A stretch of 64,000 bases of DNA, taken from positions 3,110,001-3,174,000 of the forward strand of contig CP114500.1 of NCBI GenBank assembly GCA_027186245.1. Direction: 5' to 3'. Source of the stretch: Coriaria nepalensis. Taxonomy: Eukaryota > Streptophyta > Magnoliopsida > Cucurbitales > Coriariaceae. The first letter of the stretch is position 1. Every line of letters starts with the position of its first letter. The notes beneath the pieces were generated by a model. That model saw only the letters and a program-made list of their open reading frames with translations, ran no database searches and was not told where the DNA came from. The position numbers and the translations under genes are program-made. Below, piece by piece: positions 23,590 to 36,178 of this stretch.

Positions 23590-24470
23590 CCACCATTGAT
23601 GCACAGCAACACCTTCATCTCTAAGCTGTCAATAAAACACCAACATTCCCAATACGCCTTTCCACTCTTATTACTATTATTATTATTATCTCCCGTGAGG
23701 CTTGCATTCCAAGAAAAGCTCGTCAACCAACTTTATCGCCTTACTCCTCGTCACCTCCTCCACCACCTCAGCCTCTTCCTTCATCACCACATACTCCTCC
23801 CTCACATTCGTCCTCAACCAGTACGACATCTTTCTCTGCTGCACCTCCTTCTCCACTATCGAGCTCTGATCCTCTTCTGTCAGTACCGTCTCGATCTTAT
23901 ACATCTCGAAATTCTTATTCCTCATTGGGTAGTTCTTATCAAACCACCCTGTCCCACTCCCTCCGTCTTTCTCCAACAACCCAACATCAATAAAAACCCT
24001 ACTTGGGTAGCTCTCGAGCGAATCGCCCGTCAAATCAAGAAGGTACTGGGTGCGCTTTAAATATCGGTTCACTTTCTAGATGCGGATCTTGGAGGTTCTA
24101 GAAGCATGTCTTCTCGATCGTTTAGTGCCGCTTTCTTTGCTGCGAATGGAGATTCGCAAAGCCGTCTAGTATGAGAATTAGCGGGTAGAGCATTTCCGGC
24201 TTTCCTCATAGCTAGAATAGATCTTGAACCGATATTCCTGAGATAGACAGTTGGATGGTTGTTGAAACAGTGAGCAGATCGGATCAACGAGATCGACGGC
24301 TACGATAGCACCAATTTTGGTGTTTCGGTCAATGAATTTTTCCGTTAGACGGGAAGTTCTGTGTGAAGAAGTCTAGAGTTTCACTTGGGATAGAGCTTTG
24401 TTTCTCGAGATCAGTGACTGAGATTCGTTGAACTTCGTTAAAGTCTTCAAGAATTTAAGATCCGGAAATC
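23590..24470 (-). pseudogene. DUF7870-like (methyltransferase-like) intronless pseudogene
   Basis: Reading the minus strand from about 24470 to 23590 gives successive blocks of a plant DUF7870-type protein. An FNEVQRISVTDLEKQSSIPS-like start is followed by FIDRNTKIGAIVAVDLVD, VYLRNIGSRSILAMRKAGN, RRLCESPFAAKKAALNDRED with MLLEPPRSAS, YLKRTQYLLDLTGDSLESYP, RVFIDVGLLEKDGGSGTGWF, YVVMKEEAEVVEEVTRSKAI, and finally LRDEGVAVHQWWG with a stop near 23590. Blocks lie in different frames: a shift separates the parts on either side of about 24065, and another lies near 23695 after LFLECKP. The N-terminal half of the family protein is missing and there are no introns. It looks like a truncated, possibly processed, pseudogene. 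Family recognition is from remembered motif similarity. Confidence 0.65.
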
Positions 24471-24599
24471 TCTTCGTAAGTAGTGGCTATCAAATAATTT
24501 ATTCACTAAAGATTTTAGGTGAAACAATCTATATTATATTATAGGATAAAGATTTATGTAAATAGATTTAAAAGTCGTTAGACTTGACCCAGTACACAT

Positions 24600-25460
24600 A
24601 TAGATAGATAAAGTACAAACACGTTTTAGTATAGAAGATTCCAAAAGATTACTCCTCAGATATGTTTTAACATAGAAGATTCTAAAAGATTACTCTTATC
24701 AATGAGTTCTTAGATCTATCTCTTTAAGAAAATATCTATAAGACATAATCAAAGAGGGATAAGACGATAAGTAGAGTACCTTATTTTTCAATAATAGGAT
24801 TTATCATGTATGTTATACTATATACGATACCGGATGTTATCTATGCTCTAAGTGTTACAAGTAGGTTTTAAGATAATCCGAAACAAAAGCTTTGGACTAC
24901 TATAAAAATTATTTTTAAATACTTGAAAAAGACTAAAGAGATGGTTTTAGTTTGTGGATGATCTAATTTGAAAATTGAGGGTTTCATAAACTCTATTTTC
25001 TAATCAAATATTAATGATAGTAAGTTGATTTAAGGTTTCATCTTCATACTTAATAGTAAAGGGGTTAGTTGGAAGATTTCCAAACAAGAAACAACCATAA
25101 AATCCACTATTAAATTCGAATACATTGGAGCTCAAAAGTAGCTAAATAGGCAGTTTGGATAAAAAAAGTTCATAATTGAACTTGATGCGGTTCGAAGCAT
25201 CGCTGATCTTATAGTTGTGTATTGTGATAACAACAGTGCAATAGCAAAAACAAAGGAAATGAAGTCTCATAAAAAACTCAAATATGTGTTGCGATATTAT
25301 CACCTCATCTAAGAAATAATTGGAAGAGAAGACATCAATATAGAAAGGGTCAATACATATGGCAATATAGCAAATCCATTCACTAAGATGCTTTCCAATT
25401 ATAAGTTTGATTGCCATCTTGGAATTAGATTTATAAATGATTGTCTTTAGTACAATGAAA
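24600..25460 (+). mobile_element. Degenerate Ty1/copia fragment (end of reverse transcriptase and RNase H)
   Basis: Typical copia C-terminal blocks appear with stops and shifts: an FNMEDSKR-like start near 24650, IIGFIMYVMLYTIPDVIYAL near 24790, then SVTSRF, IIFKYLKKTKEMVLV near 24910, SKLI-GFIFILNSKGVSWKI near 25020, TIKSTIKFEYIGAQK near 25110, VYCDNNSAIAKTKEMKSHKK near 25200, EIIGREDINIERVNTYGNIA near 25315, NPFTKMLSNYKFD, and GIRFINDCL. This is the RNase H domain and pol C terminus. Sequence after 25460 may be remains of a 3' LTR, but no matching 5' LTR is in the window. The fragment differs from the 17-18 kb copia remnant in which part of pol survives. Confidence 0.85.
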
Positions 25461-27116
25461 GATTGAAAATGTATACCCATCAAGATAATCAGTTTTAGAA
25501 AGATAATGAATATTATTATTAGTTGTCATTGATAAAAGTAAATTATTATCTATCATGTTTATTTATTTTGTTAGAATTAATATATTATATTTTATAAATA
25601 CATTTCATGATAAAATCTAGAGTCTTAAGTTATGCGCTTTGAAGACCATGATAGAAATCATGTTAATTGTGACTCAAGTTGCTTAAAGTTTAAGACATAA
25701 ACTATTCATTGTTGTAAGATCTCAACAATTGACATAGTTTATCACCTAATTTTTTTCAGAGTGGCCAATCTCATTATCATTGGTGTTAGTGGAATATCAT
25801 AATAATTATGGTTAAGGCACTTGTGTGTGTGCAAAGTTGGATTACATGTTTACAATTCTCTTTAGTTGGTGCAATAGATGCTTTAGAAGATTTCAAGGAA
25901 TATGATGATACATTACTTTTTATATTTATTATTTACTTTTTGTATTTTGTTATATATTCTTTTCATTCATATTTATTTGGTCGAATAATTGAATTTTGCA
26001 GATCCATTAGCTCAATCATCGGGTGCAGAGAGCTCCATCGTCTAAATATAGAAACGTTGTGTTATTCGATTCAAAACGTTGTGTTGTTGGAAATTTAGAA
26101 TTTAGAAAGTGTAGACTTGTACTATTATTGACTTGTTGTGTAACTTGTGTTACTGGATATCCCATTTAAATGATATTGACTTGATGCCTTGATGAGTTAT
26201 GAATTTATGATATATTTGAAATTTATTTTGATTATGATATTAAGGTAAAATAATATTTTTTTAGTTGTCATAATATATTTTATCAAATATGATATTAATT
26301 GAAAGTAACTCAAAAATAAATTATTAAATAATATATATACTCATCAATTATATATATCATGATACAATTAAATAAAAATAAAAAAGAAAAAAATGACAAA
26401 AAAATTGAAAAAATCGAACCAATTTCAACCGAAAACGACCGATCTAATATAGGTTAGGCTACAGTTAATTTTTTCGGTCAAATCAGTAAAAATCTGATTC
26501 AATTAAATTTTAGGTTCGATCGGTTTATGTTCGATTTTATCGAAAATTTGCTTATTCCTAATTTTTTCTACACTAACCCTTGGAATTTTCTCTCTACAAT
26601 GGTCGTATTTACTACACGTCGTTTTGTAAATTAGATGCAGATAATGTGCTTGTCCCCTGCATTGGCATCGTATAACTAAAATCAGCACGTAGTACAGATT
26701 TTTCGACATGTCGCCGAATATAACTAAGCATCAAAGCATCAAAGCATCAAAGCATCATCAGCACGTAAAGTGAAGAGAAAAAACACCCTCCCGTGCAGAC
26801 AAAGGCAAAAAACAAACGGAAGGACAGGAAAAACCAAAAAGCAAGAGAACGCAAGCCCAGCGCTGCCGATAATTAAAATGATTTGAGTAAAAAAGGTGTA
26901 ATCATTCAAACCTAGAAACCAAGAAAGAAACGTCAACGACCAGAAAAAAATTCTTCACGGAGAAGGCAGGAAAAGAAAAAGGAGATGATGATCTCAAGAA
27001 ATTTCGATTAGAGAGAAACATAAGAGAACTGCAAGGCGTCGAAGATCGAGAGAGAGTTGGACGTGACTCTTTTAGCGTGTCGGTGAGAGTTTGTTTGTAT
27101 GCGCGAATTCTAGGGC
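25461..27116. other. Intergenic region: probable LTR remains and upstream DNA
   Basis: This stretch is AT-rich and has no recognisable gene. The open frame at 25808-26098 has no domain. A 10-bp direct repeat (AGCATCAAAG-type units, about four copies) occupies 26726-26756. Purine-rich sequence with GAGAGAGAG at 27049-27057 directly precedes the gene starting at 27117 and is probably its 5' leader. Confidence 0.5.
26726..26756. repeat. 10-bp tandem repeat, about 3.5 copies
   Basis: Successive AAGCATCAAAGCATCA units, a short recent expansion in non-coding DNA. Confidence 0.85.
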
Positions 27117-29022
27117 ATGGAGGTTGCTGCAATGTCGAATTTGAAGCGTGACGATGCAATTCGTGAAGTTCGGAGGGTAAATTCTGAGAATGATGAGGTT
27201 CAAGTGAAGAGGGAGACCTTGCAGGCTGTGCTAGAGAGGTGCCAGAGGGCCCTCGAGTTACTTAGCATTAATGGCAGTGTTGATGATGACGACGAAGAGA
27301 ACGTTGACGGTGAGGCGACGGAAGATGATGGGCACGGTGAGAGCTCGGCGTCTCAGTCAGGTGACAGAGAAGCTGATGAGGTATTATATGTGTGTTCTAT
27401 TATCTTTACGGTGTTTTCAATTTCTCAGGATTTGAGCAGAGAATCGAAGCTATTGTGTGGAGGATTCGCTTTGATTTAGCGATCTGTTTGTTTACAGAGA
27501 AAATACAATGAAAAATTGAAGGTGTTTGTTTAGCTTTAACCTCTCCGGTTTAAATAAAATAGTTCAATTAAGTGATTCTTAGAATCAGAGGCATCCTGAA
27601 GTAGTGAGTTAACTAACTCTTGATTCTGTTTGGCTCTGCGGAAAATTAAGAAAGAAAAGAAAAGGGATGGAGGAAATGTGGTCAGTATGTTATGCGGTTA
27701 TATGGTTTTTTGTTCATAGTTAGCAGCTTTCTCTTTGCAGACCATACGACTGTAACTGGGTCAATTTGGTGGGAGGCTTTTCTTTTATATCAATTTATGT
27801 TTGTTGAAATCCACAAGTTACTGGATTTTTGTTCACTTCTCTTTCATACAGACGTGAACGACTTATTGCCATTTTATGTTTGTTGAGATTCAGACCTATT
27901 CTTGTTCTTTGGTTGCAAGAGCATATGCCCTAAATTCAACACATACAACACTTTCTATGGATGTCAGGATGAATTTATTGTCAGAAGTCAAATAATTTGT
28001 ATAGTGATAGAAAAAAAGTTGGTGGTATCCAACCTTAATTTCTAGTAGAAAGATATTTTACAAGTCCTTAAGCTTTGAATACATATTTACGTTATAATGA
28101 TGCATTTCTGAATGAATGTTCCTCCTTCACTTTGAGATTTAAACCCTTGCTGCAGCTGTGCAATCTTCTAAAATCTAGAGTTGAATGTACCGACTTCCTC
28201 GAAAAGCTTGAGAATGCCCAGGCATCCGCGCTATTAAATAAAGCTGGTATGCATTCCAATCATTCTTTGAGTGAGATTTTACATCTTAATATGTTATCTG
28301 GATTCATTGTTTCAAAAAAAGGTATAAGTGTGGACAAAATTGTGTATGACAGAAGAAGGCAGTTCTTGGGATGTGGTTAGTGATGATGATCTATGGGAAG
28401 GTAGCAATGTTGATCTTGATCAAGAAGATTATGTTGTTGTCAGGCAAGAAGATATAATAGAAGGGGTTGCTTGCTTCATGGCAGCATACTTGCTGTCCCT
28501 TCAAGAGACCAAGGTACGACACTTGAAAAACGAAAAATGACAGCTTGAATTATATACAGTTTTTGTAACTGGAAATAATTGTTCTTTGCAGGAACTTACA
28601 CCCAATCAATTGCAAGACGGTGAGTTCCCATCACAAATTTGCCTCTCTAAATTCACCCACTATTCCGATATTGTAATATGCATAAACGTCTCATTATCTT
28701 AAATATAATTCATAGCCCTCTGCAAGACGTTCTCCGTGAAAAAGAAAAAGGGGAAGCTTCGTAAAGCATGGGACGGAAGCAAAGTCATTTATAATGTAGC
28801 TTCCTGGGGAGCTACTGCCATAGGGTATGTTATTATCATCTCCAGTTTCATACAATTATATTTTCGTGTGTTTAAACTTCATACATCGTTATGTTTTGGA
28901 TTATCATGCCTTTCCGGAATTGAAAATGTGATTCCAACAGGATATATCAAAACCCGATAATTATTCAAGCTGCCTCTAAGGCTTTCTGGACATCATGTCA
29001 TATAATATCGAAGCTTCTCTAA
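27117..29022 (+). CDS. Conserved-looking plant protein of unknown function, six exons
   Basis: I assemble six exons: 27117-27380, 28156-28246, 28353-28513, 28592-28619, 28716-28824 and 28941-29022. All have GT-AG borders and compatible phases, giving 244 residues. The start could also be the ATG at 27132. Residues 1-88 are charged, with a coiled-coil-like helix (SENDEVQVKRETLQAVLERC) followed by an acidic run (VDDDDEENVDGEATEDDG). Exons 2-3 give LCNLLKSRVECTDFLEKLEN and SSWDVVSDDDLWEGSNVDLD, then EDIIEGVACFMAAYLLSLQE. The end has a basic patch (KKKKGKLRKAWDGSK) before a mostly hydrophobic tail (VIYNVASWGATAIGIYQNPI, then IIQAASKAFWTSCHIISKLL) that could associate with a membrane. I do not recognise a named family. 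The clean splicing phases and non-random composition support a functional gene. Confidence 0.75.
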
Positions 29023-29956
29023 TGTTGTGTCCGTGTCTCAGAATTGGTTAAGGTGGAGCTCCAAAATAAGTAGGTAACATAAAAAGATTTCAATTCCTTC
29101 TAATGCCACAAGATTTGATTGGTTCCTTTTTACTCAGAAAGCAAGCTTTTATATATTTCTCTTTCCTATTGAAGCTTTCATCTTGTCGATGTATGATTTA
29201 TGTTGGGACAGTAGAATCAAGAATGTTATTAGAGTTCATTAAGATTGTATACGCAAGGTCGTTGAAGACAGATTAGGTCTTAATAATCTAAAAGCTCATC
29301 GTATTTACTTAAAATGTCTATTTCAGCCTCTCGAGATCGAATCTAGACCTTGTTGGGAAGAACATTTCGGATGAGAGAAATTTAATTTAGGTCCATAATT
29401 TCAGTCTTTGCTCATAGATTCTAGGTGCTAACAAAATCAAGTAAAAATATACTGAATATGTATATTTATAGAGTAAATATATGAGCAACTCTTTCTTGTG
29501 TAACCATCCTTAAAAGATAAACCATGGCAATATGTAACAGCGGACAGGTACCGAAACTCAGGACTCCGGCCAAAAAAAGTAGTAAGGGAAAAAAAGGAAA
29601 AAAGGAGAGAGAAGAAAGGGAAGAGAAAAGAAGAAGAGGAACTAAGCTTATATGTTTTTTTTATAAAAAATACTATTCATGACCGATATCTTATCTAATA
29701 TCAAAAAATAGTATCGATACTGGGTTCGAAATTGGGATCCCGATCGGGACTTTATTCACCGACAATATGTCAGCACCAATGAGATGAGAATATACTACTT
29801 TGATAATAACCAAAAAATGAGACATTTATTATAAGTCCATCAAAATTTTCCACTGATGAAAAAAGGTTACATAGGAAGAACAGAAAACAACTATGTGAAC
29901 TTTCAAGCTATCATAAAATACAACAGAAGATGAATTATTTTCAACTGTGATTTAAC

Positions 29957-32900
29957 TTAAGCATAGACATTACATTCTCCGAGAAAAACCTTGATGCTCC
30001 GTGGCGAACCGCAAGTGCCTTCAGCAATAAGCGCTCTATCATTAGCCGCCATGTGAGCTACAATCTTGTAAATCATCTCAATCTGCGAAGATAACAGGAT
30101 GAAGAACACCAGTAAAAGAAAGAAAAAAGAAGATAAAATATCATTTTTTCCAGAAGAAGAACGATTCCGAAAAGGAAATAATGATCATATTATACTGACA
30201 TCCTCGGGGGCATGGCATCTTTCTGCTACTTCTTCAAGCGTCAATGGTTGAACTGGCTCTTTGCAGCTGAAAATTATAGAAACATGAAATTTATTGATTA
30301 GTGATTGTTGAGAATAAGATCCCGTATTAGTAACTCTAGTTCGAGAAATGAACTAATGAGCTATTGATTTCGAGTTGGAACACCATATACATGTACACGT
30401 ATTAGGCCCAATGAATGAAATAGGTCTTTATTATTTTTACCTAGCCTCGTTAAGCACTGCCAAAACCCTTTTCTGAAGAGCCAACACTTCTCCTGCTGCT
30501 TTCTTTCCAGCTTCAACCCCTGAGATGAACAGGAATTACCCATTAGATGAACTCAAAGCAGTTAAGAGGTAATGAAGGAGGGAGAGAAAAAATTGTACCA
30601 GGTTGATGGTAAGCATTTATATTTACTAGTGAAGCATAAATTCCAACGGCTCGCTCATAAAGTGCGATAAGAGCTCCAACGGAACGAGGTGTCACTTCTT
30701 GAACGGTGACTGTTATTGATTCTCTGTCATTACCATAAAGAGCCGATCTCGTTCCCTGTACATAAACATTTATCAGTTTTGCTTGATATGATTTTTGGGA
30801 AGATATATAATTGGTTTACTCTGTTTGAGCTTGTGAGGTTTAAACAATGTAGATGATTGTTAATCTGACCTGTAGCATACCGAAAAGGTAGTCACCACAA
30901 GTGACACCTGGCTCGAGCTCCCAATCATGACCAGGGGGCCTATCACGGAGAACTTCAATGAAAGTCACGAAGAAATTGTGGGCCCCTTCTCTGAGTTGTT
31001 GAATGTAGCTGTTCAAAGAATAGGTGTTTTAGTCCTGAGAATGATTAAGATCAACAGAGATACAAAGGTTTAGAAATAAATTAAAGACTTACGCATGCTG
31101 ATCAGTGCTCCCTTTGTTTCCATATACAGTGAGTCCTTGATTTACCTGGGAAATCAACAAAAGAGAAATTAGTAAAGAAACTCATCTTCATGCTAGAACA
31201 CTTGAGTACCTCATATATAATAATAAAACCACACAAAAACTACACATCAGAAGCAGGTGATAATTCTACTTCTATTCCATATAAAGCTAATGAAAATAAA
31301 TAGATGTCCTAGATGACCAAAATCTTTTACTGGCTTTGATTTATGAATTAGACATAATCAATGTTTCGGATTAGTATTTAATACACATACCCGGTTGCCA
31401 TCAAGGTCGAACTCTTTTCCAATAGATTCCATGACCAGTTGCTGTAGATAACGACTGAACAGTAGTAGGCTGTCCTTGTATGGAAGAACGACCATATCCT
31501 AATGAAAGGAAAAGAGAAAATTGACAATGTACAAAAACAATTTAAGAGGAGTTGTAGCACAAACTCAAAGAGTGATTATGTGAACAGAGAGTAATAAACA
31601 CCTTTGATCCCACCCCATCAGAAGCCCAATACCAGCATAGAGCTAGCAATGCTGCAGGATTATTCCTAAGCTGAAGAAAAGATGTGAATCCAAATGTGAA
31701 TGAAAAGAACACTTTGAATGGAAGATAGAACATAACATACACAGAGTGAAAACAGAATTAGAAAATAGTTTTAGCAACCATGGGCCAACCAATGGCAACT
31801 CAAATGTACTTTCTCAACCACTAGCCCAGAACAGTCAATCAAGAATTTATGCTTACCACAGTTGTTCTATTTGCCTCATCCATCAAAGATGCACCAGCAA
31901 GCAATTCTTGAATGTCAATTCCCTGAAACAAGAATCACACTGTTAACCATAAAACTAGAAATATGACTATAACTTCTGAATTTGAGGGTCACTAACCTGC
32001 AGTGCAGCGGCAAGCAGACCAACAGCCGACATTTCAGATGTTCTACCACCCACCCAGTCAAACATAGGGAATCTAGCTAACCACCGTTCAATTCTGGCAG
32101 TGTTGTCCAATAATGATTTTTCTTGTGTTATAGCAACACCCTGCATAAGAAGTGCCACAAACAGATACAAATTTCAAAATTGAGAGAAGAGGATGGATAC
32201 CACCACATTTTTCATGGGAAAAAACAACATTTGGGAAACATCATGACAATAAAGATATATCTTCAAACATATAGATAAAACAAGGACAAAGTTTATAACA
32301 AGTATACTGGAATTATGCACAGTATAGTCAGACATATCCAGAACAGTGTGAACACCACATGGAAGGACACTGAAATCCAGCAATCCTAAAAGACATCGGA
32401 AAACATTTAATTGACTGATTGAGACAATGAAAGGATCATGCTTAGTAGTTAAGAGATGCAAACGAGGTGCTATCTTCAACAAAGAACAATAGATCATTAA
32501 ATATGGTAGACTGGGTGATTAACAATCTTTAGGTGATTAACAATCTTTAGGTGAAAAAGGCTCAACTGAAATGACATTGAAACCAACTCAGTGACATGTC
32601 CTCATGGGTCTGATATTTATAGTGGTCAGTTTGACAATAATATAAAAAGGACTCATAATCCCAATATACTCTTAAATTGGCTGAGGCTATTCACACATCA
32701 GGTAGTGCAAGACAATCCACATTCAACCAATCTTAAACCTGGTAATATTTCAGTCCCCCAAAAAGGTCTCCAATGCATAATGCATGGAGAGAAATAACAT
32801 AAGCAGAAAGAAAAAACTGGGATTAAAACCTGTTTTGAAAAATCCAGGCCAGCCTCACGAAAGGCCTTTTGTACTTCTAGCAAACCATTTCGAGTTTCAG

Positions 32901-34502
32901 GAGTACCGCCGCTCTAAGAAAAATTCAAATGGATGGCATGTTAGATACAAAACATGGCATTGTTTGTAAAAACAAATTAAAAGAGCAGAAGATAAACAAC
33001 ACAAACCTTTGAAATAACTACAACAAGGGTAGATGCCAACTCTGGTCCAAGTTGTGCAATCTGATGATCAATTCCTGCTGGATCTGTATTGTCGATGAAT
33101 CGTATCTGCCATAAGTACAACAAAATGTAAAATGCTCATCCCACAATAATTGAACTAGTCATATTGACAAGGATGATTATATGTAATATCCAATCCCAAC
33201 GGGCACCCAGAGATATCTCATTATTCTGAACCTCAAGGGATCAATGCTCCCCTGAACAGTTTTTCAATTCACCAACTTAGCATGAACAGTTTCACGCAGG
33301 TTGAAATTTAGGGGTCGATATTATATTCTCCCTTATGAGAGATGTACATCAACCTTTTGTGTTTCTTCCCTTTGAAAGTACAAAGAAAGGTCACTTTCCA
33401 TGAAAATATTATTTTATGGAAGAACTAAAGGTACAGAGGCAGAAAGGTATATCAAGACTCAAGAGCCATATTAATGTAGATTGATATGATATTTCTGATA
33501 TAATCTACAATTTACATTCACTAACAACAAACCCGTGAATAGAATAAGAAAGCAAGAACATCACCAGTTGCTAGTTAATAGTGAAAAACATCTTAACTAC
33601 CTTGAGAGGAGGATTATCAGGAGCCAATGCCTCAGCAACAAACTGAGGTCCAAGTGCTGAGCCTCCAATCCCAACGGAGAGTATCTGAGTAAAGCGACCT
33701 TCAGGAGAAGATGGGGGTTTGATCTGCATTTTCACGTCGGAAAGAACCTCAATAAAACCGACAACCCCATCCATCTATTAAATAAGTACTTAAAACGAAG
33801 AAAAATGTCCAAATGTTTCAGAAACTAGAAATCAGCACCATTGGAAACCATGCATCTAGCCTCGAGAATTTCAATAAAACTGAGCAGAAATTCCAGCCAC
33901 TTCATTGACTACTTGATAATCAAAACACGCTCAAAGAAAATTTGAAACCAACTGACCTTACCACTAACGACGTTGTCTGCAAACTTACACACAGCATCCA
34001 GAGTATTATTAATCTGCGTCTTCAAAAACGGAGTCGGCGCCAATTCAGAATTCCTCAGCCAGTAATGGCCGACCATCCGACCTTCATCAGGATTAGCAAT
34101 CGCGCCTTTCTCGAGGTCCTCCATAGCCTTGAACGCCGCCTGGAATCGAGGCTCCATCTCCTCCACAAACTCATCGGTAAATCCGATCCGACTCACATCC
34201 AGATACAATCCAAGCTCCTTGTGCTGATACAGCCAGTCAATGTATCTTCTCCATAGAGCCTGCAGATCTTTCTCCAATCCTTTCCTCGTCTTCGATAATC
34301 CTCCATGGTTCGCGGACAATTCAGCCGGTATCTCCTTCGCCACTGACTGAACTGGACCGAGCCCGAAATTTCGGTCTGTAAGCTTCGCACGAATCGGGAA
34401 TGAGACCGAGTCTCTGCGAAGTGAATTCGTAGCTGATCTCTGGAAGAGAGTCTTGTGCTTGAGAGCTGGAGAAGATGAGCAAATGCCGGAGATAGAAGCC
34501 AT
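29957..34502 (-). CDS. PGI1: Glucose-6-phosphate isomerase, plastidic
   Basis: The enzyme interconverts glucose-6-phosphate and fructose-6-phosphate in the plastid, feeding starch synthesis. I read 14 exons on the minus strand: 34502-33957, 33723-33601, 33105-33007, 32913-32830, 32140-31997, 31922-31857, 31670-31602, 31498-31391, 31145-31093, 31008-30870, 30755-30599, 30519-30441, 30266-30200 and 30082-29957. They total 1860 bases, or 619 residues, close to known plastid forms. The first about 50 residues are a Ser/Arg-rich transit peptide ([17 protein letters not shown]...). Motifs include [48 protein letters not shown] (signature 1), [19 protein letters not shown] and NAYHQPGVEAGKK (signature 2). 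The C terminus is ECNVYA, slightly shorter than usual. All introns have GT-AG borders. An unspliced reading of exon 2 adds an in-frame MDGVVGF segment, which I treat as intron. Confidence 0.96.
32514..32555. repeat. 18-bp tandem duplication in a PGI intron
   Basis: GGTGATTAACAATCTTTA occurs at 32514 and 32532, with the start of a third copy, within the intron between the exons at 32830-32913 and 31997-32140. Confidence 0.9.
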
Positions 34503-36178
34503 GGAAAAGTGAAGGAGGCGATTATTACAAGGCCACAGAATTCAGGTGTGTCGCAGAAAAAAGCTTTCGATTATTCCATCTCCATGGCTGCTCGGCTCGA
34601 CTCGAACTTTGTTTTTTTGTTCACTATTTTCTGAAAACCCGACAAACGACGATTTTGTTTTAAAGAGAGAGCGAGCGAGTGGTTAAGATTCCGATCCGGT
34701 GTACGGGCGTTATGATGGGTAATGAGAGGTCGGATGGAGCCCCTCCCTTTGCGTCGTGCCTGGGCGCGTCCATACAGAACAGTTTAGACGATTACCAGGT
34801 TAAATAGCATTTAAAAAAGAAACTGTATTATATCGGTCATACGAAATAGGAATCTGTGGCGGCTCAAATTTGATTCGGCGGGTATTTATTGATTTTGACC
34901 GGATCGGATATTTGATTCGATCAAAATAAAAAATAGTACTTCCAAATCATTTTGATTGGTATAAGACGAGGCAGATGATTGGATATTTAATTTGTTATTA
35001 TTATTTTATAAATACTAAATATTAACTAATTATACATGTGAGATATGAGATGTTCTTCGAAGTTTGAAGGATCAAATTATGTGAGATTTTATCTTTTGAT
35101 ACTGTGACTAAATAGACATGCGAGACATTGGTTTGTATATCTCAGAACCTCGAGACATTTGACTATTCAACCATTTGACTATAGTTTATATAAGATGTCC
35201 TTCGACCCTTAGACAACATACCGATATACGAGATGTCAGTTTGTGCTTTTCCGAACCTCAAGACCTTCGACCTTTGGACTCTAATTTATATGACATGTCT
35301 TTCGTTTTTTCGACCACAAACTAACATGTGAGATATCGTTTTGTGCATCTTAGGACCTCAAGTCATTTACCCTTTCGACTCTTGAACTATAATTTATATG
35401 AGATGCTCTTCGACCACAGATCGACATATGAGTCGTCAGTATGTTCATCTTAGGGCCTCAAGGCTTTCAACAATTCGATTCTATTTTATATGAGATACAT
35501 TTCAACCCGTAGAGTAAATCATTTAATTTATGTATAACTAGTAACTACAATTCACAAATTACCTATATAGTGCAAATACATACTATCATAGATGATAGAT
35601 TTATATTTTATAACATCACAATCGGTGGAGGCGGGCATTGGTCTTCCTTGGCGTGGGCGAGGGTGCGGGTCTATTTTTGCGAGCACAGATTCAATTTTTT
35701 TAAAGAATATATAATAATAACCGACATGTCGGATACCCATAAAAATTGATCAAATTGAATACTTGATCTTATCAATTTTGTTGAAGTAGTTATCTAATTT
35801 GTATCCCACTTTATCTATCAGAACGGAGCAGATAAATTTAGGTCTAGATATATTGCTCAAACCTAGCGGTTTGGGTTATCGACTTACCGCTTTATCTAGA
35901 CCTCTTTACCTCGTTACCGGCCAAAAATCCCCAAAAAAGAGTGAAAAGAAAAAATATTCCCGCCTCTCCTACGTACTTTGTTTTTCTAGAGCGCAGACCA
36001 GTAATAATCAAAATTCACCGATCCGACTACGCGGCACGCCGATCAGCGTAGAGCCGGGACAGTGAGACTTTCATATTCAGACAGGACATATAATTATCCA
36101 AGACAACCACCGTCTCTCTCTCTCTCTATCTCTTTAATGCAGTCGGTACTCTTTTTCTTGGCCCCCAAAATTAGCACG
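34503..36178. promoter_or_regulatory. Shared divergent upstream region of the PGI and J-domain genes
   Basis: The two genes point away from each other, with 1676 bases between their start codons. The PGI side (34503-34800) is moderately GC-rich. The middle holds a degenerate tandem array (35110-35515, listed separately) flanked by AT-rich mobile-looking DNA. The J-domain side has a CT-rich leader (CTCTCTCTCTCTATCTCT near 36114). No TATA box is convincing on either side. Confidence 0.5.
35110..35515. repeat. Tandem array of about 100-bp units, related to the array in the MADS intron
   Basis: About four diverged units with the same landmarks: ACATGTGAGA-like, then a TTTGTGCATCTTAGG-like block, CCTCAAG, TTCGACC and AATTTATATGAGATG. 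The landmark GAGA(T/C) occurs at about 35122, 35230, 35330 and 35430. The array ends at AACCCGTAGAGTAAA (about 35504-35518). The same landmarks and the same ending occur in the array at 45200-45870 inside the hAT element. Confidence 0.75.

Noticed and set aside
33724..33774. In-frame extension MDGVVGF upstream of PGI exon 2
   Set aside because: A good acceptor (ATGCAG) directly precedes IKPPSS, where the family sequence continues from exon 1; the extension is best explained as intron.
35110..35515. Possible CRISPR-like array because of regularly spaced repeats
   Set aside because: The units are diverged, directly adjoining, and lie in plant nuclear DNA; this is a minisatellite-type tandem repeat.
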